From Microcebus murinus (lineage: Eukaryota > Chordata > Mammalia > Primates > Cheirogaleidae): DNA of 64,000 nt. The stretch's first letter is position 1, and each line of letters opens with the position of its first letter. Where the stretch lies: NCBI RefSeq assembly GCF_040939455.1, contig NC_134108.1, positions 49,909,501 through 49,973,500 on the forward strand. The letters are read 5' to 3'. A program made the position numbers and the translations under genes. A model generated the notes under the pieces. It had not been told where the DNA came from. It ran no database searches and was given only the letters and a program-made list of their open reading frames with translations. This document shows, one piece after another, positions 1 to 14,445 of this stretch.

Positions 1-57
1 GTGTACGTATTTCTAACCATTCCATTTAATTCTTTTTTTTAGCAAGGGCCATCTTTG

Positions 58-165
58 CTGTTTTCCCACTAGACTAGAAGCTCAGTGAGGCCAGGGATTG
101 TGCTAATTGGTTGGTTGTAATTGGTTGGTAATTGTATCTTTACCATAGCAGACACTCAGTAAACA
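58..165 (+). repeat. L2 3'-end fragment
   Basis: The stretch 'actagaagctcagtgaggcc ... actcagtaaacatag' follows the L2 3' end pattern (gagctccttgagggcaggg ... tgctcaataaatg). It is heavily decayed and partly interrupted by a short duplicated 'ttggttggt' motif. Confidence 0.45.
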
Positions 166-3100
166 TAGAGGGAAGGGAGGGAGGGAGGATTGACCCTTGG
201 AATCTTTCCATATCTGCGATGTCACTGGGCACTGAAACAGTCAACAGATAAGCCACAGTCCCTGTTCACAGAGGGTGCCATTGGTAGTAGGCTCTGACCT
301 TTTAGTGAATCAGCAAATCACAAGAGCTGTAGAAAATTACATTATTTTTATTGAAGCCTTTTGCAGGTACTTTATGTAATTATGGCCCTGATAAAGGATG
401 CCAAGTGCTCCTGAGTGCAAAGGAGAGAAAAATATTATAATTAAGTTACCAGACTTAGTTGGCTTGGAATCATAGAAAATCTACTGTTCTGGGAGATCCT
501 TGTATCTGTTGAATTGGCATTGCTGTAAGGCAATCTGTTTCTGTTAGTTTTTGTTAGAGTGTTTTAGATATGCTCTTTAGGAAGATCTCATTTTCTTTAC
601 CTGGGTCCAACTCTGGATTCTGCTAAACTTCCTGGGTAACATGTGATTTATTATGAATATGCCCTAATAGATTTCCTTCCCGCAGTTATTACCACACCCC
701 TTACTCAAGTGTAAAATACAGAACTTTTCTTTGCTCAACTCTGTTCTGTGCTTAGACAGTGCGACACCTTGCACTCATATGGCAACGTGTTGCCATCCCA
801 TAAAGGAGTCCGGGACTTCCAGACCTCTTCCTGTGGGGCAGGGGATCGGAAACAGACTACACGTGTCCCCCCTCTACCCTCTACTAAACTAAGTCAGATC
901 ACTGGCTGGGCTTGGAGGATCAGGCTGTGGATTTATTTTTCCTTTACCACTTCCCTTAAGGTATCCAAGGGATGAGGACTAATTTCTAGGTGGAGAAGTG
1001 AAATCTATTTTTCAAAGTGCTGGAATGGCTCTGTAATAGAGCCAGATGGACTCCTTCAGGTTGGATTTCTGTCTGAAAGGCTTGCATTTCTCAAGCAAGC
1101 TGGGCCTTGGAGAGGTTCTGAAGGAAGGCGGCAGGCACTGAACCGCGTATGGCCAGCTGCGCTTCTCCTCTGCAGGGTTCGGGGGTCCTGGGACGGCATC
1201 TGACCACAGCTGCTCTAGCCTTTGCCCTGTTTTAGTGGGGAAGTGCAGAGGGAAGAACTGTCCTCAGCTCTCCACCAGGCAATGCTAATGTCAATGAGGA
1301 GTTGTTCCAAAGGTAGGAGAAAGGTCCATCCAGTCTGGCTCCCCTGGGGGTCACTGCAGACTATGGTGCCCCTCCCCCTCCTCTTCCCTATCTTTTAGCA
1401 ACACCTCCAGGGGGACCCTAGGGAGGCTGCTGTATCAACTGCCAAGTCATTCCCTGCCTTCAGGCTCCCAGTCACCCTGTGCTGTGCTAATGCCAAAGCT
1501 GTGAGGTTAAGCCCTGTGTATTTTTAAAAACCAGATGATAGACTTCCCACAGGCAGGGATATGTCTTAGCTTTTCTCCCTTCTGGGTTTACTGGAGCTGT
1601 TACAACAGCACTGCCAATGTCCGCCAAACATTGCCTGAGATTGAAAAACAATCTCTCACATATCCATGTGTTACTATTTTTCAATGGTACTTAGAAGCTG
1701 TTACAAATATTTATTAATATCATCATGAATTTTTCTCAATTAATGGGTAATGAAGTAGAACCACAATCATGGGAGAGGCCTTGGCACCTTCTGACATTAA
1801 AGGGGCCCTCATGTACAGAAAAGCTGGGCAAAGATATCTGACTGTTGGTTAGCCCTGTTCCAAATCCCTGGCTTCCTTTTCTTTGGGGATGAGGCTATGG
1901 AAAAATGCCACCACCTTTCAGCAGCAAGGGAATTCTGCCTTACTGGTTAGCGGGCTTGATGTCTTTGCACTTCTGCCTTTGTTGACCTATAATTGTCACA
2001 AGAAAGATTCACCTTGGGAAAAAAATATCCCTTTGGAAAAAAAAGATGAGCAGCATAATAAAGCTCTTAGCATTCATTCTGGATTTTATAACCACCATCA
2101 TCACCCTCATTCTAATCTTGCATAACTTTAAAAAACTGAACAGTTGCTGAAAAGTGAATCACCTCAGGGATGAGACCCAAGGTTGGAGTTTTCTTCTGAA
2201 AGGATAATGTTTCAGAACAGCGGTTGGAAGGTGAAACTGGGTCTTGCCAATGGAGTCCTCAGCTGGTATTTGCCACCATTGTTTTGCCTGTGTGAGCCCT
2301 GTAATTATCTGGGGTGGACGGGTCTACTTTGCAAGCTGAGCCAAATGCTATCCTAATACTCCTAATACCCCCAGCCACTGCCAGTCTTGCTGGAAGCATC
2401 CGTGGATGCTGTTTGACAGTCATTTCTCTGTGGGGGTCACTGTGGATCATGATTAACCCCCTTGCTGTGTGCTCCACACTCCTGCTGCTGCCAATTGCCA
2501 TTGTCCCCTGGATCTTTGCAAATGGCCAGTGTCAGGGCACCCCTGTGTGCATTCAGCCACACAGCAGGGGCAGCAGGCTGCACCGTGAGCCAGCAGTGGG
2601 CTGTGCCTTTGATTGCAGGCTTCTTCAGGCTTCCAGAATGTGCCTCCACCAATGCCCCTCTTTTTCTAAAGTAGTTTTGTACCAATGCCATGTCTTCACT
2701 TTCATTCTCTTTCTCAGGTTCCTTTAATTTGAACACCAGACTTTCTCCCCGTGCCCATTCCAGAAAACACTCCCACTGAAGAAGGATATATGTGAAGGCC
2801 AGGTTTTCTAGTGTTCCCGAGAGCCAGGCTGAGGCTGCTCTGTGGCTGCACCCGGAAAACTGCATCCCTGGACTCCTAAACCAGGCCTGAGCACTCTGCT
2901 GCCCTCCCCAGGGCTTTTATCCCCTTAACTCTAGCATTTTCTGCAGTTTGTTTTTATTTTTACCTCCCCGCCTCCATGTGTAAGACATTTGCAGGGACAG
3001 GATGGGAAGAGAAAAACCTTCGGTGAAGTCTCAAGAATTATTTCCTGATTAAAGTGAAAACATACAGTGACCCCAGTTATACTGCTCATCTCACAGCTTA

Positions 3101-4724
3101 AGATGCCAAGAAATAACCGTGACATTTGTGAAATAGGATAAAGTTACTGACTAGAAGCAGAAAGACACACCAAAACTGGCGGAGCAGCTGGCCAGCGACA
3201 GTGCCCTCCCAGCACACTTCTAGTGCAATGGAGAACCTCTAAATGCACGGGCTCCAGCCTTCCCTAGTGGGGACACCCAGACATCCCCAGAAAAGGGTGA
3301 AATTCAACACAAAGGACCAGGAAGGGACATCTCTAACTTCCACACATGATTAGGTCTATTCAGGTCGGAATGAACACTTCCTCATCATCCCTGCTGAGCC
3401 CGCGTGAGGGCTGCGGGACAGGCCTCGCCCTCATTTCCAGGTGGGAGAGCAAGGCCGGAGGGTCAGGCTTGGGCAGAACAAGGCTAACATCTCAACCACA
3501 GCTCCTGACTCCAAATCATCCCTCCCAGAATCCTCCTTTACCAAGAAAATGTCTTTTTCCACTACCTTTGGCACCTGTCATGAGGCAACTTGTTCTGGCA
3601 GGCGTTTGTAACTCATTGGTGCCACTGTCTTACTTAACTAGAGAATGACATCAGGATTGGAAGCATGCTTAGAGCTCACCCCACAGACACTAGAACACTA
3701 GGGCACTTCACATGTGCCTGGGTAGCGCGGTGTCATGGGGTTCACTGACACCAATCTTTCTAGAAAAGCAGCTTTCATCTGCAGCAGGCAGGGTGCTCTA
3801 CTCATCTTATCGCCTACCTGCATTATCACAGTGAGGTGGGTCACAACCAGAACCCCTGTTTTGCAGGTGCAGAAGAGGCCAGGGAAGAGAGGAAGCTGCA
3901 GAAACACCGTATTCCTTCCCACTGGTTACCTTCCCTGTCAAACTTCACAGCTTCCTCTCGCTTTGGCCAGCACCTCTTATTGTCTTACAGGGAACTCTAG
4001 AAAAAAAAGAAAAACATTTCTCTACATAAGTTACCCAGAAGAGCAAGCTGGCCACGTGCTGGCAGGTCGTGCTGGCAGGTCCTGGTTTCTTTAAGGCAGA
4101 GCAAGTTTTCCGAGGGCCGTCCCTTGCGGGCCTGGAAGAGAAGGTCTTTGTCTGATTCCCTGTTCTCCTTCTGCCATCTCGTGGCTGTGAGCTGAGCACA
4201 CACGCACATTTCGGTCTCCGTCGCCCACACTCCGCCATCTCCCAAGGTTGGATGGGCGAAAGAGGGGAAAGCCAAAAAGAGAGAGAGGAAGAGGGAGAGG
4301 AAGTGGATGGGGTAGTGGAAAGAAAATGTGAGACATCTGCGGGTAAGGCTTTCATGGCGTGTTCTTCCTCAGATCGCTGCACCCTCGGCTCAGCTACACA
4401 GACGTGTGGCAGAGACAGCAGTGCAGTTCCATCGACGTTTTGTGCGTGCCTGCAAGGTGCTGGGCACTGTGCTAAGGGTTGGTCTGCAAAACAGGCGCTC
4501 AAAAGATCCACTCTCCACCGCCCTAGGGAAGTTTATCAGTATTCACTTTAGAATGTACTTTATTATCCCCCCAAACAACGGGCTGTTTTCACACACATCC
4601 TTTTTCTTCTATGGCTGTGGCTGGGTCTCATGATTTGATCACTTTTATTTGTGCACATGATGAAGTGAAGGCACCTATAAAAAGTTCTTGGATCAAATAT
4701 CATTTCTGTTTCCAATGCCATTTT
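166..4724. other. intergenic DNA, no gene seen
   Basis: This is flanking DNA beyond the AFG1L 3' end. It is moderately GC-rich between 1,050 and 1,450 and between 3,350 and 4,550. The open frames here (for example on both strands at 2,314-2,865 and 3,945-4,511) overlap one another, lack any recognisable domain and look like chance frames in GC-rich DNA. Apart from a weak MIR near 3.8 kb, I recognise no repeat. Confidence 0.6.
3772..3905 (-). repeat. MIR fragment (weak)
   Basis: A decayed match to reverse-oriented MIR: 'cattatcacagtgaggtggg' followed by a 'ttttgcaggtgcagaagaggcc'-like segment resembles the 'cctatgaggtag ... ttacagatgaggaaac' core. Confidence 0.45.
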
Positions 4725-4740
4725 TTAAAGTTAAACTTTT

Positions 4741-5073
<333 letters not shown>

Positions 5074-5089
5074 TTAAAGTTAAACTTTT

Positions 5090-5760
5090 GTTTTGAGGTA
5101 AGTATAAATTCACACAGAGTTGTGGAAATAATATGAGAAATCCCATGTAAACTTAACCCAGTTTCCCCTGATGGTAACAGCTTGCAAAACTACAGTCTAC
5201 TGTCACAATTGGGATATTCCCATTGATACAGTTAAATTTCAGAATATTTCCATCCCCGCAGGCATCCCTCCTGTTGCTCTTGTGTCATTGCACCTACGTC
5301 CCTCCCACCACACCCACCGTGTTCCTAACCCCTGGCAACAACTCATCTGTTCTCCATTTCTATAATTTTGTCATTTCAAGAATGTTACATACATGGAATC
5401 ATACAGTCTATATAATTTAGGGGCAGTGTGTTTTTTTTCACTATGCATAATTCTCCGGTGATTCAGCCAAGTTGTTGTGTGAACCAATAGTTTGTTCCTT
5501 TTTATTGCTGACTACTGCTATTCCATGGTATGGATGTACCACAATTTGTTTAATCATTCACCTACTGAAAGACACTTTGGTGGTTTGCAAGTTTAGGTTA
5601 TTACATATAAAGCTTCTAAGAACATTTGTGCACATGTTTTTATATGAAAGTAAATTATTTCCTCTGGCATGAATGTGCAGGACTCTGATTGCTGGGTCAT
5701 ATGGTAGTTGTGTGTTTAGTTTTTAAAGGATCGGCCAAACTGTCTTCCATGGCTTAGAGA
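5090..5760 (-). mobile_element. old L1M fragment (3' region), minus orientation
   Basis: It reads like the reverse complement of an ancient L1 3' region: 'acatggaatcatacag', 'ccatggtatggatgtaccac', 'gattgctgggtcatatggtag'. It is diverged and has no intact frame. Confidence 0.8.
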
Positions 5761-6261
5761 AGGGGTTTCCCAGCTTTCATCCTCAGCTTCTTGGTGGAAC
5801 CCATGGCCATGCAAGGTTAAGGCCTCAGCTTGGAGAAAGAGAATGAGGATTTGCATCAAGTGCAGATTGGCCCGGCTCCTCTGCAGTCCCTTCTCCCAGG
5901 GCAAGGCTTGTGCTGGGGGAGGACCCAAAGGACAATCTCCACTCAGCTTCACTTACACAGATGGAGCAAAAAGCACAAACACAAACACAAAGGCAGTGAG
6001 TCTTGCAGTGGAAAGCCTGAAGGTGAAAGATGAGCCACTCCAGACCAAGGTTTGGGAACAGGAATGGAGGGGTGACATCCAGTCATCATCTGTGTCTCTG
6101 AGATCATGGGCAGGTTCCTCAGGGCCACCTCTACTCGTCTTGCAGATGGAACTGAAGTGTCTGCCTGAGGAATGGGCAAGAATGGTCATCCCTGTGACCC
6201 AGCATCTCAGAACTGGAAAGGAACTCGAGGCTACTGGTGGATGACAGTTATAGCTGGTGAA

Positions 6262-6468
6262 TGCCTCCTCTGTGCCGAGTGCTTTGGGTAATTATCTCCG
6301 ATGCCCACTATACCCAGCAAGGTGGGTATTCTTCCCCCCTTTTACAAATGGGGAATGGAGGTTGAGCAAGGTTAGATGACATGCCAGGTCACACAACTAT
6401 CAAGAGGCAGAGGAGGCATTTAACCCAGGTTTCTGACTCTAAGGCCAATAGCCTGACCTGGGTAAACG
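6262..6468 (-). repeat. MIR
   Basis: Reverse-oriented MIR, with 'ctcctctgtgccgagtgctt', a 'ttttacaaatggggaatggagg' core, 'caggtcacacaactatcaag' and 'ttaacccaggtttctgactc' in the expected order. Confidence 0.75.
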
Positions 6469-7737
6469 AGACAACCAAGCTCCACAAGAACTGGGCTTTG
6501 TCTTATCATGGAGCTGAGACCCTCACCGGCCTCTCTTGGACTCAGCCCAGACCGTTTCTGCACACATGCAGCCTGGAAAGAGGGGAGTGAAAGCAGAAAA
6601 CAGCAGCTAGGCTCTGGGAGGACTTTGGTGGGGCAAGTGCAGGCTGTGAGGTCGAGAATGGACAGCTTGAGGACACCCTGCCCCCACCCCTGCAACCATG
6701 GGGCACAATTTCTAGACTTGAGGCAGATTTAAAGGGGACTGAAACTCAGTGGCACAAACTGGGGACAGACCAGAGCCTTGGAGGAGAAAGCTCTTCCTGG
6801 GTCAAGTGTCACAGTGGGTTTAGAGAGACACATAGGCTGCAGATCCAGTTCAGCCTGAATAAGTAGCTGTGGCTTGGGCCCCTCTAGGAGCTGGTCACAG
6901 TGGGAAGAAGGTCCTGCCTTCAGCCAGCATCGGGTCACCCTGGGACCCTCTAACCTGAGCTACAACAACAGCTCTGGGTGTCAATATCTTGCCCTCTCCT
7001 CTGTCTCCCTGGAGGAGTCCCCTCCCAACCACATCACAGCAGATCCTTCTCCTCCTTCTTCTCCAAGTATGACTGGGGGCTACGAAGTGGAGGTCTAAGG
7101 TAGGGGTTTAGCTCACCCACACATCAGGTGTTTATTTTGCCCCAAATTTAATTCTGCTTTACCATGGTCCGAGCATTCTTTTTGTACTGTTACTGATAAA
7201 TCTGATTATGTCAGTACCACAAAAGTGTAAGCAATTATTTTTAATTCTACAAACTATGTTACTCTAATCAACAGAAATCAACTGATACTTCTTTAGCAAT
7301 TGAATTTTATATTCTGCATGTTACAGAGTTTGGTTAAAACTATGATAGGTGATTAGTGCAAAATGAGGGACACATTTGGATGATAGCAGCAGTTTTTACA
7401 CTATGCACGCTGAATTTGGGGTTCTAAAGAGGAATTGTTAAGTCTGGGAGGACCAAATTATATCCCATTTCTCTCCAAACAGAATATTCAAATCATTACA
7501 GCTCCCTCTGCTGGATTTCCAGAACACTCTGTAGTTCCGCGTGGTACTCCACACTGTGCCCTGTGTTGATGCGCTCGGTGCTCCTCTAAGCCCCAGGAGA
7601 TGAGGGATGCGCCTTCGTCTCGCCCACGGTGCCTGTCCCTCTGCACTCTCTCTGCCTTTCACTGCGCGTCCTGCCTGACTTGACTTCCCCGTTTTTCCAG
7701 GATACCAGGGCAGGTTCCCTTTTGGCACTTACCACTT
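6469..7737. other. intergenic, nothing recognised
   Basis: A unique-looking stretch with overlapping short frames on both strands at 6.4-7.1 kb and 7.4-7.7 kb. None has a family signature, and none has splice-site or codon support for an exon. Confidence 0.5.
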
Positions 7738-7870
7738 TATATTCGAGTGTTTTCCCTGAAAGGTCATAAACCCATCGTGGCTAGAGAGTTTGTCTCAGTA
7801 ACCTCAGTGTGCCTGGCTCCTGGCACAGAACAGACAGCAAGTAAATGATGAATCAATGAATGAATGATTA
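7738..7870 (+). repeat. L2 3'-end fragment
   Basis: Order of 'gtgtgcctggctcctggcac', 'agcaagtaaatgatg' and 'aatgaatgaatg' as at an L2 3' end, ending in a short tgaa-type tail. Confidence 0.5.
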
Positions 7871-7893
7871 GTGAGTAGCTAGACACCATTTTT

Positions 7894-8201
7894 TTTTTTT
7901 TTTAGTCAGAGTCTCACTCTGTTGCTCAGACTAGAGTGCCATGACATCAGCCTAGCTCACAGCAACCTCAAACTCCTGGGCTCAAGCAATCCTCCTGCCT
8001 CAGCCTCCCGGGTAGCTGGGACTACAGCCATGCGCCAACATGCCCGGCTAATTTTTTAAATATATATATATTTTTTTAGTTGGTCAATTAATTTCTATTT
8101 TTAGTAGAGACAGGGTCTCAAACTGCTGAGCTCAAACAATCCTCCCACCTCAGCCTCCCAGAGTGCTAGGATTACAGGCGTGAGCCACTGCGCCTGGCCA
8201 T
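7894..8201 (-). mobile_element. Alu, lemur type
   Basis: Reverse Alu dimer with the lemur linker (ttggtcaattaatttc). The duplications are imperfect: agacaccattttt at 7881 and atacaccattttt at 8202. The right arm is shortened, lacking the 'gctcttgctcaggctgg' portion. Confidence 0.92.
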
Positions 8202-8277
8202 ATACACCATTTTTAACAGTTTTATTTAGATACAATCCATGTACCATAAAATTCAACCATTAAAAACACACAGTTCA

Positions 8278-8615
<338 letters not shown>

Positions 8616-9141
8616 TCAGTGGTTTTTAGTACATGCACCGAGTTGTACAATCATCACCACACCTAACACACCTAATTTCAGCTGTTTTCATTACCCCTAA
8701 AAGAAACCCTGGACCCATTAGTAATTATTCCTCTTTTGTGCCTCCACCCTTGGCTATATTTTCTATCTCTATAGATTTGTGTATTCTGGACATATCATAT
8801 AGAGTCATATAATATGTGCCCTTCATGACTGGCTTCTTTCATGTAGCATAATGACTTCAAGGTTCATCCATATTGTACCATGTATCAATATTCCTTTGTA
8901 TGGATACAGCAATTATGTTCATCCATTAATCAGCTGGTAGACATTTGGATTGTTTCCACTTTTTGGCTAATATAAATAATGCTGTCTACAAACATTCATA
9001 TATAAGCTTTGTGTGTACATATGGGCTATATAGTAACTTTATGCTTAATATTTTGAGGAACTGTCAAATTGTTTTCTAAAGCTGCACTGTTTTACATTTT
9101 CACCAGTATGAGGGGTCCAATTTCTCCACACCTTTGCCAAC

Positions 9142-9439
9142 ATTTTTTTTAAGAGACAGGGTCTTTCTCTGTCACCCAGGCTGGAGTGCAGTGGTGTGAT
9201 CATAGCTCACTATAACCTTGAACTCCTGTGCTCAAGCAGTCCTCCCACCTCAGCCTCCCAAGTAGCTAGGACTACAGGCATATGCCACCATGCCTGGCTA
9301 ATTTTCTAAAAAAGTTTTGTAGAAGAGGCGGGATCTCACCGTGTTGCCCAAGCTAGTCTTGAACTCCTGGCCTCAAGCGATCGTCCTACCTTGGCCTCAC
9401 AAGTGCTAGGATTACAGCCATGACCCTCTGTGCCTGACC
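9142..9439 (-). mobile_element. AluJ-like
   Basis: Reverse Alu dimer without the lemur linker insertion ('gggatctcaccgtgttgccc'), so it is probably an older, AluJ-grade insertion. The duplication is tttgccaacattttt / cttgccaagatttt. Confidence 0.88.
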
Positions 9440-9595
9440 CTTGCCAAGATTTTAAATTATCTGTCTCTTTGATTCTAGCCACCCTAGTACGGTGGAGTGG
9501 TATCTCACGGTGATTTTGATTTGCATTTCCCTAATGACTTAGGATAGTGAGCATTTTTTCATGTGCTTATTGACCATTGGTATCGTATACTATCT

Positions 9596-10399
9596 GATCG
9601 AATTATAAAATATCAGAGCTTCACAGAAAATAGAGCTCAGATGAGGCCCAAAGAATAATGTTAAGTGGCTTACCCAAGGTTATGTGCACCAGGTTATTTA
9701 CTGTTAGTAGCAGTACAGGGTCTAAAATGCACCCCTGGCTCCCAAGCAGTGCTCTCTTCCTCCCACCTGCCCCTGTGCTCAGGCTGCCCTGGATCTCCGC
9801 CCCACTGGAGGAGTGAAGCAGCTGGATTCCTTATGGGTCAGGATACGCACGTGCTCTGGTGCTGCTTAGTTTTTATACCTTACCTTTTCTTCTTTGGTTG
9901 GATTGATTTCATCTCTGAAAATAGTTTTCTCTGGGTGTAGACTTTAGACTTGAGAAAATGTTTTTTTTTATATAACTTGCATCTGCTTAAAGTTTTAAAC
10001 AACTGATGGCTGAAGTCCAAGCATTAAGTAATTAATTTGAAGCAGCTTTCTTAGCCACCTGAGTACCAGTGAGGATGGGTTTAAAGTCACAGGATAAATT
10101 TAAACCTGTCTGTGTAAAATTTTCACTGTGACCAGGAGCATGAAAACAAAGTTAAGAAGCATTTACAGTCCAGGGATGCTTGGGGGCAGTGACAGCAGGG
10201 TGTAGGTACGAATGTTGAGGTCTGGGGGGTGTGGAGATGTGCTGGCACCACTAAGCCCTCCCAGAGACATGCCTCATGTGTCCAGAGGTGAAGCTGAAGA
10301 GAGATGCCATTCTTAGTGTGAATTCTCAGAGAAGAATCTGGGCTTCAGCTGAGAACAGAAATGAAAAGGGCGGCCCTGAGGCCCTGACGCTTGGCTGGT
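9596..10399. other. intergenic, nothing recognised
   Basis: An AT-rich stretch with no recognised repeat. The 91-codon open frame at 9,665-9,940 has no family features. Confidence 0.45.
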
Positions 10400-10830
10400 G
10401 TGTAGTCAAGATTGGCCAGATTATGCTGCAGTGACAGACACCACTAGAAATCCCCATCACTTCTCAGACTGTCATTTTATTTCTTGCTAATGCAACATTT
10501 GCCATGGCTGGATCTGTATTCCAGGCTATTTTATCTTGATTGTGTCTTTCTGTCTTAACATGGCATTTCCAGGTTTGGCATGCAAAAGAAGAGAGATCTA
10601 GAAGCTTTCAAACCAGCTAATAAGTGCTTCACCTAGGAAGTGACATGTGTCACATCACTTCTGCTCTCGACCAATTGCTCAGAGCTAGTCACATGGCCTT
10701 GCCTAACTGTCAAGGGGCCAAGAAATGCGACCCTCCTGTGTGCTTGGAAAAAGAAAACTGGATATGGGCAAGCTATCATAATGTCTGCATAGCTGGAGAA
10801 AGGGCTTTGTTTTGGACCCTGTGCCTCCTA
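10400..10830 (+). repeat. ancient interspersed repeat, class unresolved
   Basis: The order 'tgctgcagtgacagacacc', 'tggcatttccaggtttgg', 'agtgacatgtgtcacatcac', 'gctagtcacatggccttgcc' and 'taactgtcaaggggccaag' matches a dispersed mammalian repeat I recognise by its 'gtcacatggcc..acctaactgcaaggg' block, but I cannot name its class. Confidence 0.45.
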
Positions 10831-11254
10831 GGGAAGCACTGGGAGGTACTTTCGTGTCTATGAGACTATCCCATGTGATAGGGTACAGAGGAAGTTTCTA
10901 GAATCGACAGGTGAGGCTGGAACAAAGGGGAGATTCATGCTGAAGATGATCAAATTAAATTTTATTAGCTATATCACCTAGATTCCAAGTACTTTCTGAG
11001 TTTACTATCTGTATCCCCCCAAACATTAATAAAGTCTTTGTCTTAGGTAAGATTTGGGAAACTCAATAAGTGAGGCTCATCCTAGCCTGAGGCAGACTCT
11101 GGAGAAGGTGATATTAAGGGCAGGAGACAGCCAAATGCTCCAGACAAGGTTGGCCAATCTTAGAGAGTCTATTTCTAATTTTGATGTAGATTGTTTACCT
11201 TTCCTTAAGGAATAATATGATTAACATACAGATTCTCCTATCAAAATAACCACC

Positions 11255-12744
<1,490 letters not shown>

Positions 12745-13223
12745 CTGTGGTCCAGCGACCCCTGAGGGACCTGTGACTCCTTCAGTGAGTCCATGAGGTC
12801 AAGGCCATTTTTTATAAAACCGTTAAGACATTATTTACCTTTCTCATTCTCATTCTCTCTCAAGTATACAGTTGACTTTTCCAGAAGCTATGTGACATGT
12901 GACATCGCAACAGATTGAATGCACAGGTTTCTCAGATATGAGAATCTAGCTGGATTCTACTAAGCCAGACATTGGCAAAAACTTAAAACAATGCCACTTT
13001 TCTTACTTTTTTGTTGCTATTTTGGAAAATAATTATTTTTCATAATGCTATTTATATAATATGTATATCGTTATTTTTAATGAATTAAATATTTAACAAT
13101 TTCTCAGTTTTGATTTCTAATGCTGTATTGTAACATATTTCCCACACACATAAGAGCTCTTTGGGGTCTGCAATAATTTTAAGAGTGGAAAGTGACCCTG
13201 AGACTAAAATGTTTGGTAGCCAC
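12745..13223 (-). mobile_element. hAT-type element, internally deleted
   Basis: Starts 'gtggtccagcgacccctgag' and ends 'gtgaccctgagactaaaatg...ggtagccac'. Its right 300-400 bp is the reverse complement of the left part of the large hAT copy at 46.3 kb ('ttctcagttttgatttctaa', 'ctctttggggtctgcaataa'), with a different left end. No transposase frame is present, so it is a non-autonomous derivative. Confidence 0.75.
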
Positions 13224-14445
13224 GGTTAAGTTCCTTACCTTCTTCCAGCTCTAAGCCTTTCTCTGAAACCCCTTCATTCCCCTGACCCAACTCTTCTGCT
13301 GTGCTCTGACACCCAGTCTCTCATCAGCACCCTAGTTTCCTGCACCTGCCTGAACTTTCTGCAACCCCTCATTGCCAATTCAGAAAATGCTTGTTGTTCT
13401 GCACCTCCCTGGGAGTCCCATGAGCATGGGAGGTGCTTAGCACTCCTGCTGCCTGCCCTGGGCTCGGCCTTGCAAGCTACTTCAATCATCCCTGGCAGAG
13501 CTAATCACCCCTTATCCCTTTTCTTCAAGTGCTTATTCCAGATGTTTCCCTCTCCTCTCTTTTTAGGGACCTCTGGTGCATTAAGCTGTGTTGACTGTGT
13601 ACTCTTGGCTTCTGACACACTGATGCCATTTGTCCATGCAAGGCTCCTCTTTTGTTTCTCCTCTCTCATCTACCATGCTCCATATCTCATTTCCTTCCTC
13701 CCAGAAGCATCCACTCTAGTGTATTTATGTTGTTTCTCTCTGAGCTATCTTCCATAAACATAGATTTTGTGTGCCCTAGAAAAAAAATCTTTTGTGTTGT
13801 TTTATGTGTGGGATTCTAAATGTATATTAATGTTATTGGGTCTACTTTGCTCTCAACATGGCCTTTGAGCCTTGTCCATGTTGCCACATGTAAATTTAGC
13901 TCATGGCTTCTGACTACTGTAGCAGGTTCCATTGCCGGCAGAGCCCACCTGCCTAGCCATTCCCCCAGGGATGGGCCCCCAGGTAGTCTGTCTCTTTGAT
14001 GTTCAGTTTTCTCATTAAACAAAAATACTGGTAGTAATAATACTCCTTTCCCAGAATCATTGTGAAGATTAGGTTTTCAAAGTTTGCCAACCACTGTGAT
14101 TCCAGTTCTTTGCCATCATCTACGGTGCTGTGAAAAACAAAACCCTTGTACATGCCCCTACATCCCCATTTTCATATTTCAGCCTTCAAGTCCCACAATG
14201 ACTCCAAAACAGGGTTATCACTGTTACTACTATGCAGGGAAGGCCAGAGAGCACAGGAGCTGGTCAGAAGACATGCGTGTGTTCCAGCTGTGCTACCTGG
14301 GGCAAACCACGGAACCTACTGGAGCCTCGGCTCCCTCACAAGCAGGCAGTAGGAATGATCATGGCTCCCTCAGAGAACTGCTGTGGATGAACGATAGGGC
14401 AGGAGCAACTACTTTATAAACTAGAAAGTGCTGCCTGGTTAGCTC
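13224..14445. other. intergenic; weak L1 and MIR traces
   Basis: A weak L1-like reverse segment near 13,840-13,930 ('gagccttgtccatgttgcca') and a MIR-like segment at about 14,205-14,400 ('gctacctggggcaaaccacg'). The open frames here do not resemble known proteins. Confidence 0.4.

Noticed and set aside
2314..2865. Overlapping 137- and 142-codon frames on opposite strands
   Set aside because: Chance frames in moderately GC-rich DNA; cysteine- and leucine-rich composition without motif, and no exon signals.
3945..4511. 188-codon minus-strand frame
   Set aside because: The longest frame in the window, but low-complexity Ser/Pro segments, several overlapping frames on both strands, and no family match.
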